From: Candidatus Goldiibacteriota bacterium HGW-Goldbacteria-1
GTDB taxonomy: Bacteria; Oederibacteriota; PGYV01
Direction: 5' to 3'
Assembly (NCBI GenBank): GCA_002839855.1
Contig: PGYV01000003.1
Span: 62,001-126,000, forward strand
Length of the DNA: 64,000 nt
The notes beneath the pieces are model-generated. The model saw only the letters and a list, made by a program, of their open reading frames with translations, made no database searches and had not been told where the DNA came from. Shown piece by piece: positions 18,965 to 27,426 of this stretch (position 1 is its first letter; the number at the start of each line of letters is the position of its first letter). The translations under genes and the position numbers were made by a program.

Positions 18965-19993
18965 ATGAAAATAAAACTAACTGTTGCCATGATTGTAGTA
19001 TTTATAATATTTTTGGGGTGTGGAAAATTAAGAGGACCTTCGGAACCGGTAAAGTCAGATCCCGTTGCTACTCTAATACCTACTGTGGAGGCAACAAAGA
19101 CTGTGCCTGATGTGGTTCTGTTTGATCCTGAAGCACTTGTTTGCGTGCAGGGGGGGACGTTTATTCAGACTTATACTGACGAGGATAGTTTTCAACATAC
19201 TATTTCCGGTTTTATGATAGGCAAATACGAAGTAACTTATGAGTTGTGGTATGAAGTATATGGCTGGGCGCTGATCAATGGATACACTTTTCAAAATCCA
19301 GGAAAAGAAGGTTCAAAAGGAAATGTTGGATTGCCTCCAACGGATAAAAAATATGAACCTGTGACAAGTGTAAGCTGGCGTGACTGTATGGTGTGGTGCA
19401 ATGCCTATAGTCAGAAAATGGGTCTGATTCCGGTTTATTATTCGGATGCGGCATTTTCAAACCCGATAAAAAACAGTTATGCTGCCGGAGAAAATGAAAT
19501 CAACATAAATACAACTCCCGGCAGTTTTGATTATCCTTATGTGAATTGGAATGTCAATGGTTACAGGCTTCCCACGGAAGGGGAGTGGCAATATGCGGCA
19601 AGTTATATAGACGGCGTAAATTGGACTCCATATAATTATGCAAGCGGAGCAACTGCGGACTATCAGGATGATGCAGCGACAGATGTGGTAGCTTGGTACT
19701 ATGAGAATGCAGATGATACAACGCATGTTGTAGGTGAAAAAAAATCTAATGCGTTGGGGATTTATGATATGTCGGGAAATATACAGGAATGGTGTTGGGA
19801 TTGGTATGGCGCTTATCCGGAAGGGGCGGTTACTGATTATAAAGGGCCTGAATACGGAGGCGGCCGCATGGCACGCGGGGGATATTATGATTACTATAAA
19901 GTGATTTTGCAGATTGGCCTTCATAACTATTACAGTCATGACCCTTATAAAGCTGAGCAAAAATATGGTTTTCGATTTGCCAGGAAACAGTAA
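18965..19993 (+). CDS. SUMF1/formylglycine-generating-enzyme-like lipoprotein, probably not catalytic
   Basis: A 342-residue protein with a lipoprotein signal (IFLGC, Cys19). From about residue 58 it follows the FGE-sulfatase/SUMF1 fold: VQGGTF, GKYEVTYELW, PVTSVSWRDCMVWCNAYS, RLPTEGEWQYAAS, NALGIYDMSGNIQEWCWDWY and the final GFRFARKQ. Active FGEs carry a Cys pair near the C-terminus. Here that region reads KYGFRFARKQ with no Cys, so formylglycine generation is unlikely and a structural or binding role is more plausible. The base composition is more AT-rich than the neighbours. Confidence 0.8.
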   Translation: MKIKLTVAMIVVFIIFLGCGKLRGPSEPVKSDPVATLIPTVEATKTVPDVVLFDPEALVCVQGGTFIQTYTDEDSFQHTISGFMIGKYEVTYELWYEVYGWALINGYTFQNPGKEGSKGNVGLPPTDKKYEPVTSVSWRDCMVWCNAYSQKMGLIPVYYSDAAFSNPIKNSYAAGENEININTTPGSFDYPYVNWNVNGYRLPTEGEWQYAASYIDGVNWTPYNYASGATADYQDDAATDVVAWYYENADDTTHVVGEKKSNALGIYDMSGNIQEWCWDWYGAYPEGAVTDYKGPEYGGGRMARGGYYDYYKVILQIGLHNYYSHDPYKAEQKYGFRFARKQ

Positions 19994-20175
19994 ACTGTTG
20001 ATTTTAAGTTGTTATTACTCATATGTGTCTTGTGTTAAATTGTGACGGCATACCCATCAAAGGAAAACCCTTTATTTTATTCGAAGAAAATCCAATAAAT
20101 CACCTGCAACTATTATGCTGCCGCGTTGTCTAATGAAAACACAAATATTCTGTATTTACAGGTAAAACCATGTTA

Positions 20176-20203
20176 TTGACAAGATAATGATATGTGTTAT
20201 TAT
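20176..20203 (+). promoter_or_regulatory. Sigma70-type promoter for the TPR lipoprotein gene
   Basis: A full-consensus TTGACA (20176-20181), 16 bp, TATTAT (20198-20203). The expected start near 20210 gives a leader of about 30 nt with CAGGAGG before the ATG at 20242. Confidence 0.75.
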
Positions 20204-20241
20204 TAATAAATATTAATCCATATCAGGTTCAGGAGGTTTAC

Positions 20242-21087
20242 ATGAAATTAAGATATTTACTGGTGATTGCGGCGGTTTTTGCGTTTATGACAGGCTGTGC
20301 GACAACAGCATCCCATTATGAACTTGGAATGCAGTATTACGAATCAGGCAAGCTTGATGATGCAATTGAAGAATTTCAGCTTTCACTCTCTGTAACGCCT
20401 TCGGACCCTGTGGTTCATAAGGCTCTGGGAGATGTATTTGCGGATAAAGGGCTTATTCTTGAAGCGATTTCTGAATGGGAAGTGGCGGTTAATTTAAGGC
20501 CGGCTTATGAAGAGGTTAAAGGCAAGCTTGAAGCTTCTTATGTAACACTTGGAAAAGAAGAATTTGATAAGGGAAGGACTAAAGACGCCATTGAACTGTG
20601 GAAAAAAGCTGTTGCATTAAATCCCATGAACCTTGAAGCAAGAAAAAGGCTTGGCCTTGCGTACTTAAGCGAAAAAGACACGGATAGCGGCATACTTGAG
20701 CTTGAATTTGTAATAGACAAAAATCCCACAGACGCCCTTATATACAAAAAACTTGGGCTTGCTTACTTTCAGAAAGGCAGGTTTGAAGACGCGGCAAAAG
20801 CTTTTGAAAATCTTGTAAGGATAGACCCAACAGACGCCATGGCTTATAACAACCTTGGTTCAATCTACATTAAAATAAAGAAATATAACGAAGCTATAGG
20901 AGTGCTGCAGCAGGCAATAAAACTTGACCCTGATAAAACAGAAATTCTTAATAACCTTGGCAACGCGTATTTTAACAAGGGTGATTATAAAAATGCCAGG
21001 GCGCAGTGGGCAAAAGTAATACAGATGAAACCTCTTGATAAGACAGCGCGTGATAATATTAAAGTTCTTGATGAAATGGGAGAATAG
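20242..21087 (+). CDS. TPR-repeat lipoprotein
   Basis: A 281-residue protein with a lipoprotein signal peptide (FMTGC, Cys18). The rest is about seven tetratricopeptide repeats (for example AYNNLGSIYIKIKKYNEAIGVLQQAIKLDP and ILNNLGNAYFNKGDYKNARAQWAKVI). It is probably a scaffold at the outer or inner membrane facing the periplasm. The frame is open further upstream to 20194, but AGGAGG at 20231-20236 and the lipobox fix the start at 20242. It has its own promoter and terminator. The partner is unknown. Confidence 0.85.
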   Translation: MKLRYLLVIAAVFAFMTGCATTASHYELGMQYYESGKLDDAIEEFQLSLSVTPSDPVVHKALGDVFADKGLILEAISEWEVAVNLRPAYEEVKGKLEASYVTLGKEEFDKGRTKDAIELWKKAVALNPMNLEARKRLGLAYLSEKDTDSGILELEFVIDKNPTDALIYKKLGLAYFQKGRFEDAAKAFENLVRIDPTDAMAYNNLGSIYIKIKKYNEAIGVLQQAIKLDPDKTEILNNLGNAYFNKGDYKNARAQWAKVIQMKPLDKTARDNIKVLDEMGE

Positions 21088-21112
21088 AAGGGTTAAAGAT
21101 AAATAATAAAAC

Positions 21113-21148
21113 ACAGCCCGCAGGGCCTTAACCGGAGCTGCGGGCTGT
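21113..21148 (+). terminator. Terminator-like hairpin after the TPR lipoprotein gene
   Basis: ACAGCCCGCAG (21113-21123) pairs with CTGCGGGCTGT (21138-21148), an 11-bp perfect GC-rich stem with a 14-nt loop. Only a short TT follows, so it is a weaker intrinsic terminator than others in the window. Confidence 0.65.
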
Positions 21149-21188
21149 TTAATAAACGCATTCAATACACTTACATGGAGAGACTCTT

Positions 21189-22100
21189 ATGAAGAATGTG
21201 CTTGAAAATCTTGTTAAAGTTTCAGCTTTTATACTTGCTATAGCCGCAATTCCGGCCGTTATGAAACTGGGGCCAAAATGGATTCTTCCCGTGCTTTTTA
21301 TTCTTAATTTCTCTATTGCCGCAGCTTATGTGCTTTCAGGATTTATAGCCGGCATGACGGTTCTTTTTATTTCTTCGGCCGCGTATATCCTTGCGTTTTT
21401 AAGGTTAACCGCGCTTAAGGCGGAAATCTGGCCGGTCATTGCGGATGCTGTTATCGCCATAGCGGTTTTTATGATAGTAAAAAAATATGACGAAGCAAGC
21501 TCTTATCATAAAAGTTCCATGTCTGATGAATTAAAAAAACTTGAAGGCGAACATGATGCCCTTATTAAACATAAAATAAGCCTTGAAGCCGGGCTTCAGG
21601 CAAACAGGGATAAAGCGGAAAAATATAAAAAACTTGATGAAATCCGCTGCGGAATAGGCCGTTATGAAATGTTCAGCGACAAGATGCGTTATCTTTTAAA
21701 AAGCATTATTTCAATTTTTCACAGCGATAAAAAGATAACGCTTTTTCTTATAAAAGAAAATAAATCCATTAAGATATCGGCGGACAGGGAAAATGACGTA
21801 ATGGTGGCGGAACGGGACGCAGAAAGCCTGTACCTTAAAAACTTTGATGAGTGGATAATTTCAAGCAAAAAAAGCATAATAATATCGGATATGAACAAAG
21901 AGATAAGGTTTAAAGAACACAAATCCGACGATATACGCTCGCTTATAGGCGTGCCTGTTTTTGCGGGCAGTGAAATAGTGGGGCTGCTTAAAATCACTTC
22001 CGCTTCACCATCTGTTTTTAACCAGGAAGATTTAAGATTTCTTGATATGGTGGGCGCGGTAGCGGGTAAAGTGCTGGAGGTGGAAGAGTATGCAAAATAA
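21189..22100 (+). CDS. Membrane protein with a C-terminal GAF domain
   Basis: A 303-residue protein. Residues about 10-100 hold three or four hydrophobic helices. About 108-150 is a charged coiled coil (SDELKKLEGEHDALIKHKISLEAG...). About 160-300 is a GAF sensor domain ending in GVPVFAGSEIVGLLKITS...FNQEDLRFLDMVGAVAG. There is no kinase, cyclase or GGDEF output in the protein, so it probably signals through a partner. The next gene, also membrane plus coiled coil, overlaps it by 11 nt and is the obvious candidate. Confidence 0.7.
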   Translation: MKNVLENLVKVSAFILAIAAIPAVMKLGPKWILPVLFILNFSIAAAYVLSGFIAGMTVLFISSAAYILAFLRLTALKAEIWPVIADAVIAIAVFMIVKKYDEASSYHKSSMSDELKKLEGEHDALIKHKISLEAGLQANRDKAEKYKKLDEIRCGIGRYEMFSDKMRYLLKSIISIFHSDKKITLFLIKENKSIKISADRENDVMVAERDAESLYLKNFDEWIISSKKSIIISDMNKEIRFKEHKSDDIRSLIGVPVFAGSEIVGLLKITSASPSVFNQEDLRFLDMVGAVAGKVLEVEEYAK

Positions 22101-22542
22101 GAATTTAGTGGTGGGATTTGCAATTGCGGTAATTGTTTTTTCCTGCGTAATGACTGCGCTTGCCGATGAGGCAAAATACGGGCATATCTTCTTTCACCTG
22201 TTTATAATCGCGGCGGGTATTTTTGCGGTGTATCTTCAGGCAAAAAACGCTGTGATAACACTTATGATAGCAGCGTCGGCGGTGTGGGCAATAGGGCTTT
22301 TTGGCGGGCTGGAAGATGTGGCGCCTTTAATGGCGGAAACCGCAGTGATTATTTTATTTGCCGTTATTATGGGGTTAAAAGAGGCGGCTTTTAAAACAGA
22401 AAAACTTAAACTTGTAAACGTCCTTACATATAAGAAAGAACAGCTTGCAATAACGCATAAAGAAGCGCTGGCAATGGAAAAAGAGAACACGCATATAACC
22501 GAAGAAATAAAAAAATACAGAAAAAATCTGACGGGTAACTGA
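22090..22542 (+). CDS. Small membrane protein with a C-terminal coiled coil
   Basis: A 150-residue protein with about four hydrophobic helices in the first 97 residues, then a charged helix (KTEKLKLVNVLTYKKEQLAITHKEALAMEKE...) likely to form a coiled coil. I do not recognise the family. Its start lies 11 nt inside the GAF-protein gene behind a GGAGGTGGAAG site, and both proteins have the same plan (helices, then coiled coil), so a heteromeric sensor is a reasonable guess. Confidence 0.6.
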   Translation: MQNKNLVVGFAIAVIVFSCVMTALADEAKYGHIFFHLFIIAAGIFAVYLQAKNAVITLMIAASAVWAIGLFGGLEDVAPLMAETAVIILFAVIMGLKEAAFKTEKLKLVNVLTYKKEQLAITHKEALAMEKENTHITEEIKKYRKNLTGN

Positions 22543-22543
22543 T

Positions 22544-23377
22544 TTGCCGAAGCCCGGTAAACTTTATGTGGTCTCTACTCCTGTCGGTAATTTAAGAGAC
22601 ATGTCCGCCAGGGCAGTGGAGGTTTTAAAGTCAAGCGGCTTGGTCATAGCGGAAGACACCAGGGTAACGGGGAATTTATTTTCACATTTTGATATACATT
22701 CGCCGATAATTTCCTGCCATAAATTCAATGAAAAAAGCAGGACGGCGGAGATAATAGAAAGAATCAATAATGGGACAGACGTGGCGCTTGTATCGGACGC
22801 TGGAACCCCGCTTATGTCTGACCCCGGCTATGTGGTTGTAAACGCTGTAATAGAGGCCGGGCTTGATGTAATAGCGGTACCGGGAGCGTCTGCATTGCTT
22901 GCGGCTGCGGTAGTATCCGGTTTTGACCCCGGGCGGTTTTTGTTTTACGGTTTTCTTGAAAAAAAAGAGGGTGCGGCAAAAAAGGAACTGGAAACTGTGG
23001 GCAAACTGCCGTATCCGGTTGTGATATATGAAGCTCCTTCAAGGATTGTAAAGACGCTTGAACATATAGCGCAGGTGCTTCCCGGAAGGCAGGTGTCTGT
23101 ATCCAAAGAAATTACAAAACTTTACGAACGCACCTTCAGGGGAAATCCTTTAGAAATAATTGAAAAACTGACAGGCGATTTGTTAAAAGGCGAGTTTGTA
23201 ATAGTTTTAGGGCCGGCTGATGTTAAAGCGCAGGAAGAAGATAATGAAATAATGGCTGTTAAATATCTGGCGGAACTGATAGGACAGGGAAAGTCTAAAA
23301 GCGAAGCCGCGAAAATTGCCGCCGCGGAATACAATGTCAGCAAGAACGACCTGTATAAAAAAGCACACGAAGCATAA
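22544..23377 (+). CDS. rsmI: 16S rRNA (cytidine-1402-2'-O)-methyltransferase
   Basis: A 277-residue tetrapyrrole-methylase-fold enzyme that methylates the ribose of C1402 in the 16S rRNA decoding centre. The family motifs are clear: LYVVSTPVGNLRDMSARAVEVL, IAEDTRVTGNL, ALVSDAGTPLMSDPGY, VPGASALLAAAVVSG and FYGFLEKKEG. The likely start is the TTG at 22544, one base after the upstream TGA; no strong Shine-Dalgarno is present, so translation probably depends on coupling. The normal E. coli protein is of similar length. Confidence 0.92.
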   Translation: MPKPGKLYVVSTPVGNLRDMSARAVEVLKSSGLVIAEDTRVTGNLFSHFDIHSPIISCHKFNEKSRTAEIIERINNGTDVALVSDAGTPLMSDPGYVVVNAVIEAGLDVIAVPGASALLAAAVVSGFDPGRFLFYGFLEKKEGAAKKELETVGKLPYPVVIYEAPSRIVKTLEHIAQVLPGRQVSVSKEITKLYERTFRGNPLEIIEKLTGDLLKGEFVIVLGPADVKAQEEDNEIMAVKYLAELIGQGKSKSEAAKIAAAEYNVSKNDLYKKAHEA

Positions 23378-23412
23378 GGCAATGACGCAAGGCGCATAGC
23401 GGAGGTAATAAT

Positions 23413-23694
23413 ATGGAAATAATGAAGCTAAAGGTATCAGCGTCAAGCAATCCGAAATCCGTGGCAGGGTCAATAGTTAACAATATCAGGGAGGGAAAGG
23501 AAGTTGAAATTGTGGCAATGGGGCCCAATGCCATTAATCAGACTGTAAAAGCAGTTGCCATTTCACGCGAATACATTAACCCGGAAGGAATTGACCTTAT
23601 CTGCAAAATTGGCTTTACCCACCTGGAACTTGACGGCGAGAAAAAAAGCGCCGTGGTTATCCGCGTTTTCCCGGAAAAGAAAGAACAGCAGTAA
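23413..23694 (+). CDS. spoVS: SpoVS-family (Alba-like) protein
   Basis: A 93-residue protein that matches SpoVS from end to end (MKLKVSASSNPKSVAGSIVNNIREG, VEIVAMGPNAINQTVKAVAISREYI). SpoVS has an Alba-like fold and affects sporulation in Bacillus, but homologues are common in non-sporing bacteria, where their job is not known. CGGAGG lies 6 nt before the ATG. It follows rsmI by 35 nt and probably shares its transcript. Confidence 0.9.
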   Translation: MEIMKLKVSASSNPKSVAGSIVNNIREGKEVEIVAMGPNAINQTVKAVAISREYINPEGIDLICKIGFTHLELDGEKKSAVVIRVFPEKKEQQ

Positions 23695-23723
23695 TTTTTA
23701 GCAATAGCAGGTATTCAAGTATT

Positions 23724-23738
23724 AGCCCGCAGCGGGCT
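23724..23738 (+). terminator. Short inverted repeat after spoVS
   Basis: AGCCCG and CGGGCT flank a 3-nt CAG loop. It is followed by GTAAAAAC rather than a T run, so as a terminator it is weak; it may be an mRNA 3'-end stabiliser. Confidence 0.35.
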
Positions 23739-23869
23739 GTAAAAACATGGTATTAATTGATATTTTCAGGATTTAATCACGCAAACCGGACCGGAATTGG
23801 CGGATTTTTAAGTTATAAAGCGGCGCGTTTCATTTCATATCACGGAATTCTTCTTTGCCCTTATCGTTG

Positions 23870-23898
23870 TTGACCTGCCCCTGTTTTTTATATATAAT
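23870..23898 (+). promoter_or_regulatory. Strong sigma70-type promoter with a long downstream leader
   Basis: TTGACC (23870-23875), 17 bp, TATAAT (23893-23898), near consensus. The start should be close to 23905. The only gene ahead begins at 24047, so this promoter drives the 24047-25098 gene pair and perhaps glyA. Confidence 0.8.
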
Positions 23899-23904
23899 AT
23901 ATTA

Positions 23905-24046
23905 ATTAAAATACGTAATTGAATAATATGTTTTTTTTGGTTTTACCTGAAAAGTCCTTTTAAAAAAGGGTGAAAATGGCGTTTTACCATAAAAAGGAAC
24001 AGAAGCGGGCTTATTTTACCGCTGAAAAAAATATTCGGAGGCCAAT
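23905..24046 (+). other. About 140-nt 5' leader of the 24047 operon
   Basis: The leader is longer than any other in the window apart from the one at 47520. It contains an A/T-rich first half, two GGnnTTTTACC-type segments (near 23939 and 23979), a small AGCGG...CCGCT stem at about 24005-24024 and the CGGAGG ribosome-binding site at 24036-24041. It matches no riboswitch class I can recognise. Confidence 0.4.
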
Positions 24047-24652
24047 TTGAAAAAAATAATCAGTGCGGCTCTTTTTATCTTTTTATTTTCCGCCGGATTG
24101 TTTGCTGATACGGTTATCCTGAAAGACGAGCAAAAGTTTGAAGCGGATGTCATTTCGTTTGATTCATATTATCTTACGGTTAAACTGCCCAATGGCGTAC
24201 AGACCAATATACCGTGGGGGGAAGTAAGATATATTAAACACACCACCACAGCGTCAAGCTGGCTTGAAGAAGAATACATGTCAGCGGATGACGCGGAAGT
24301 GACTTCTTTGATTACTCCTTTGAATAAGGATGAAGCTTTTCAGAAAGCTATTTTTCCGGGGCTTGTGCTGCACGGCGCCGGCCATTTTTATGGCAAGGAC
24401 CAGAATACAGGGCTTTCTTTAATGAGCGCGGAAATAGTCTCCCTTATCATCATGGGAATGAGCGTACAGCAGTTCTTTGCACCTGCGGAACCGGGATATG
24501 ATTACGGTGTGACCAAGGCAGTCTTTATTTCGGGTGTGACCATATTTACGCTTTCCTGGCTGTGGGATATTATTTTCGCTCCGCAGGCAGTTGAAAAATT
24601 TAATTCAGAAAACGAGTTTCTTATAAACGCCCTTCCCGGAGGCAATCAATGA
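24047..24652 (+). CDS. Exported or membrane-anchored protein of unknown function
   Basis: A 201-residue protein starting at a TTG behind CGGAGG. The signal peptide is residues 1-20 (ending GLFAD). Residues 21-65 look like a small SH3-like beta domain (TVILKDEQKFEADVISFDSYYLTVKLPNGVQTNIPWGEVRYI). Two hydrophobic helices follow (MSAEIVSLIIMGMSVQQFF and AVFISGVTIFTLSWLWDIIF), similar to small membrane modules seen in DUF5683-type proteins, a tentative likeness. The stop overlaps the rpiB start (ATGA). Confidence 0.6.
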   Translation: MKKIISAALFIFLFSAGLFADTVILKDEQKFEADVISFDSYYLTVKLPNGVQTNIPWGEVRYIKHTTTASSWLEEEYMSADDAEVTSLITPLNKDEAFQKAIFPGLVLHGAGHFYGKDQNTGLSLMSAEIVSLIIMGMSVQQFFAPAEPGYDYGVTKAVFISGVTIFTLSWLWDIIFAPQAVEKFNSENEFLINALPGGNQ

Positions 24653-25098
24653 AAATAGCGCTTGCCAGCGACCACGCCGGATTGGAATTAAAGGATTTCA
24701 TAAAACACCATCTGGAAAAGCAGGGGCACGAAGTAAAGGATTACGGCACATACACGGAAGAGTCTTGTGATTATACCGATTTTGCTGAACTTGCCTGTGA
24801 TGCGGTTATTAAAGGCGCTTCTGAAAGGGCAATGCTTTTCTGCGGCACGGGTATCGGAATGTCAATTGTTGCCAATAAGATAAAGGGCATTTACGCGGCG
24901 CTGGTGGATAATACATTTTCCGCCGGAATGACAAGGCGCCACAATGACAGTAATGTGCTGGTGATGCCGGGCAGGATAATAGGCAAAGATATAGCGAAAG
25001 AAATAGCTGATATCTGGATTGCCACCCAATACGAAGGCGGCAGGCACGACAGGCGGCTTAACAAGATCAAAGCAGTTGAAAATAAAAATATGAAATAA
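24649..25098 (+). CDS. rpiB: Ribose 5-phosphate isomerase B
   Basis: A 149-residue cytosolic enzyme interconverting ribose 5-phosphate and ribulose 5-phosphate in the pentose phosphate pathway. The motifs are complete: [15 protein letters not shown] at the N-terminus, the active-site [13 protein letters not shown], and [14 protein letters not shown]. Length is typical for the LacA/RpiB family. It is translationally coupled to the upstream gene and lies 19 nt before glyA, giving a small central-metabolism operon. Confidence 0.95.
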   Translation: MKIALASDHAGLELKDFIKHHLEKQGHEVKDYGTYTEESCDYTDFAELACDAVIKGASERAMLFCGTGIGMSIVANKIKGIYAALVDNTFSAGMTRRHNDSNVLVMPGRIIGKDIAKEIADIWIATQYEGGRHDRRLNKIKAVENKNMK

Positions 25099-25117
25099 TA
25101 TTACGGAGGTAATAATA

Positions 25118-26365
25118 ATGGATTTTACAAAGTACATTGAAGCTGTAGACAGTGAAGTGGCGGAAATAATTAAGGATGAAGTGAAAAGAAATCAGGAAAC
25201 ACTTTTGATGATAGCATCGGAAAACTACGCGGATGAAGCCGTGCTTCAGGCGCAGGGTTCTGTATTTACAAATAAGTACGCTGAAGGATACCCGACAAAA
25301 CGTTTTTATCAGGGCGTGGGCAATTCAGACAGGGTGGAACAGCTTGCCATTGACAGGGCAAAGCAGCTGTTCGGCGCGGAACACGCTAATGTGCAGCCAA
25401 ACTCGGGCTCGCAGGCAAACCAGGCAGTTTATCTTGCCATGCTGCAGCCGGGAGACGCCATACTTGGAATGAACCTTGCGGCGGGCGGGCATTTAACGCA
25501 CGGGGCGTCGGCATCTTCATCCGGTAAACTTTACAAGGCGCACGCTTACTCTGTTGACAAAGAGACATACACCCTTGATTATAATGAAATTTCGGCAATA
25601 GCAAAAGAAGTGCAGCCAAAAATAATAGTGGCGGGAGCATCAGCATACCCGCGTCAGATAGACTTTAAAAAATTCAGAGAAATAGCGGATTCTGTGGGCG
25701 CGCTGCTTATGTGTGACATAGCACATTACGCCGGGCTTGTGGCCGCAAAACTTTTTCCTGACCCTGTCCCGTATGCCGATTTTGTCACAACCACCACGCA
25801 CAAGACCCTAAAAGGGCCAAGGGGCGGAATGGTAATGTGCAAAGAAAAATACGCCAAACAGATTAATTCCGCTGTGTTTCCGGGACTGCAGGGCGGGCCC
25901 CTTATGCACGTGATTGCGGCAAAGGCTATTTGTTTTAAGGAAGCTATGACTCCGGCTTTTAAGGATTATCAGGTGCAGGTAATGAAGAATGCCCAGGCGC
26001 TTGCCGCTGAACTTCTTAAAAAAGGGTATAAAATTTTAACCGGCGGCACCGACTGCCACATGATACTTCTGGATTTAAGGCCTAACAAAATCAACGGGCG
26101 TGATTCAGCGCGCGCGCTTGAAGAAGCGGGAATAACATTAAATAAAAACGGAGTACCTTTTGATACTGAAAGCCCGTTTATCACATCGGGTATCAGGATA
26201 GGCACGCCGGCCATCACTGCGCGCGGAATGAAAGAAGGGGAAATGAAACTTATAGCGGACTGGATGGATCAGGTCCTTAAAAATATCGGGGACGCGGCTT
26301 TAAAAGAAAAAATACGGCAGGAAGTAAAGTTGCTTTGCGCCAAGTTCCCTGTTTACGACAAATAA
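25118..26365 (+). CDS. glyA: Serine hydroxymethyltransferase
   Basis: A 415-residue PLP enzyme interconverting serine and glycine with transfer of a one-carbon unit to tetrahydrofolate. The PLP lysine is K229 in [14 protein letters not shown], the same number as in E. coli. The N-terminal [39 protein letters not shown] and AHYAGLVA blocks are all present. TACGGAGG lies before the ATG. It precedes the pilin gene by 13 nt, so the pilin cluster may share its transcript. Confidence 0.96.
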   Translation: MDFTKYIEAVDSEVAEIIKDEVKRNQETLLMIASENYADEAVLQAQGSVFTNKYAEGYPTKRFYQGVGNSDRVEQLAIDRAKQLFGAEHANVQPNSGSQANQAVYLAMLQPGDAILGMNLAAGGHLTHGASASSSGKLYKAHAYSVDKETYTLDYNEISAIAKEVQPKIIVAGASAYPRQIDFKKFREIADSVGALLMCDIAHYAGLVAAKLFPDPVPYADFVTTTTHKTLKGPRGGMVMCKEKYAKQINSAVFPGLQGGPLMHVIAAKAICFKEAMTPAFKDYQVQVMKNAQALAAELLKKGYKILTGGTDCHMILLDLRPNKINGRDSARALEEAGITLNKNGVPFDTESPFITSGIRIGTPAITARGMKEGEMKLIADWMDQVLKNIGDAALKEKIRQEVKLLCAKFPVYDK

Positions 26366-26378
26366 AAGGGGGATAAGG

Positions 26379-26813
26379 GTGAAAACAGGGGGACAGAAAG
26401 GTTTTACTTTAATAGAACTGCTGGTGGTTGTTGCTATTGTAGGGCTGCTTGCAGCGGTGGCAATACCAAAATACAAGAACCTGCTTGAAAAGGCAAACCT
26501 TGGCACCACTATGGGTAATTTGTCTTCGCTTAGGTCTTCGCTGTCAATATATTACGCCACCAATATGAATTTTCCGGATTCAATAGATCCGGCAGTAGAA
26601 CCTGCATTTATGTCTGCGCTTAACGGGTATGTCCCGTATGTTAAGGCGAAACATCCTGCGGACACTCCCCCTTATGGGAACGATGTAACTGTAAGTACGG
26701 CGGAAGGGCCGGCAACAGCAGGCACGGGATGGTATTACAATTATACTAACGGAGTGGTGCTTATTAATTCTATTGCTTCTGATATTAATGGAAATATTTA
26801 TTCCGCTTATTAA
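26379..26813 (+). CDS. Type IV pilin / type II secretion pseudopilin, copy 1
   Basis: A 144-residue prepilin. After a short leader (MKTGGQKG), the cleavage site G|FTLIELLVVVAIVGLLAAVAIPKYKNLLEKANLG is textbook, with Glu at +5 of the mature protein. The C-terminal head (about 100 residues) has a Tyr-rich end (GWYYNYTNGVVLINSIASDINGNIY). It starts at GTG behind GGGGGATAAGG. It is closely similar in layout to the pilin at 27427, including the same terminal motif, so the two are paralogues. Confidence 0.9.
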   Translation: MKTGGQKGFTLIELLVVVAIVGLLAAVAIPKYKNLLEKANLGTTMGNLSSLRSSLSIYYATNMNFPDSIDPAVEPAFMSALNGYVPYVKAKHPADTPPYGNDVTVSTAEGPATAGTGWYYNYTNGVVLINSIASDINGNIYSAY

Positions 26814-26826
26814 ATGGAGGGAACCT

Positions 26827-27426
26827 ATGGATACAAAAGGTTACAAGCGTAAAATATATATAGTTGATAAGAAATTTCAGTTTAAGTTTGTAATAATGCT
26901 TCTTTTTTTTATACTGGTGACAGTTTTTACCGTATCATTTACAACTTTTTATGTGATATGGCAGAATGTCATTGAAGAGTTCTTTTTTGTTCCGGAAGCG
27001 TCAAAAAAACTGGGCGAAATATACCTGCGCACAAGCGAGCTTCTTATACTTCCTTTAATAGTCCTTTCGGCTATTGCAGGTATTGCGGGTGTGCTGATTT
27101 CTCACAGGATAGCCGGCCCTGTTTACAGGATGAAAAAGGTTTCTGAAGAAATTGCAAAGGGTAATTTATGCGTAAACGTAAAATTCAGAAAGAGTGATGA
27201 ACTTCACGGCCTGGCTGATTCAATGAATGCCATGATAACAGGGGTAAGGAACCTTGTTAAAGAGGACAGAAGCACAATAAACAAAATTATGGCGGTATCT
27301 GATAAACTGACTAAGGACGTGAAAAAGAACAAAGGGCTTAAGTCGGAAGTTAAAAAAACAATTAATGAACTGAACAGCATAATAAAAACACTTAAAAAAA
27401 ATTCAGGCAGGTTTAAAACAGAATAA
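26827..27426 (+). CDS. Two-helix membrane protein with HAMP domain
   Basis: A 199-residue protein with transmembrane helices at about 18-42 and 75-97, a short periplasmic loop between them, a HAMP domain at about 98-150 (ISHRIAGPVYRMKKVSEEIAKGNL...DELHGLADSMNAM) and a C-terminal coiled coil. No kinase, cyclase or methyl-accepting output is attached. The frame is open back to 26773, inside the pilin gene, but GGAGG at 26817-26821 and the ATG at 26827 are the better start. It lies between two pilin genes, so a role in sensing or regulating pili or secretion is inferred from context only. Confidence 0.75.
   Translation: MDTKGYKRKIYIVDKKFQFKFVIMLLFFILVTVFTVSFTTFYVIWQNVIEEFFFVPEASKKLGEIYLRTSELLILPLIVLSAIAGIAGVLISHRIAGPVYRMKKVSEEIAKGNLCVNVKFRKSDELHGLADSMNAMITGVRNLVKEDRSTINKIMAVSDKLTKDVKKNKGLKSEVKKTINELNSIIKTLKKNSGRFKTE

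Noticed and set aside
20194-20241. N-terminal extension of the TPR lipoprotein
   Set aside because: It would bury the lipoprotein signal peptide and covers the promoter -10 region; AGGAGG supports the ATG at 20242.
26773-26826. N-terminal extension of the HAMP protein
   Set aside because: It lies inside the pilin coding region, while GGAGG supports the ATG at 26827.
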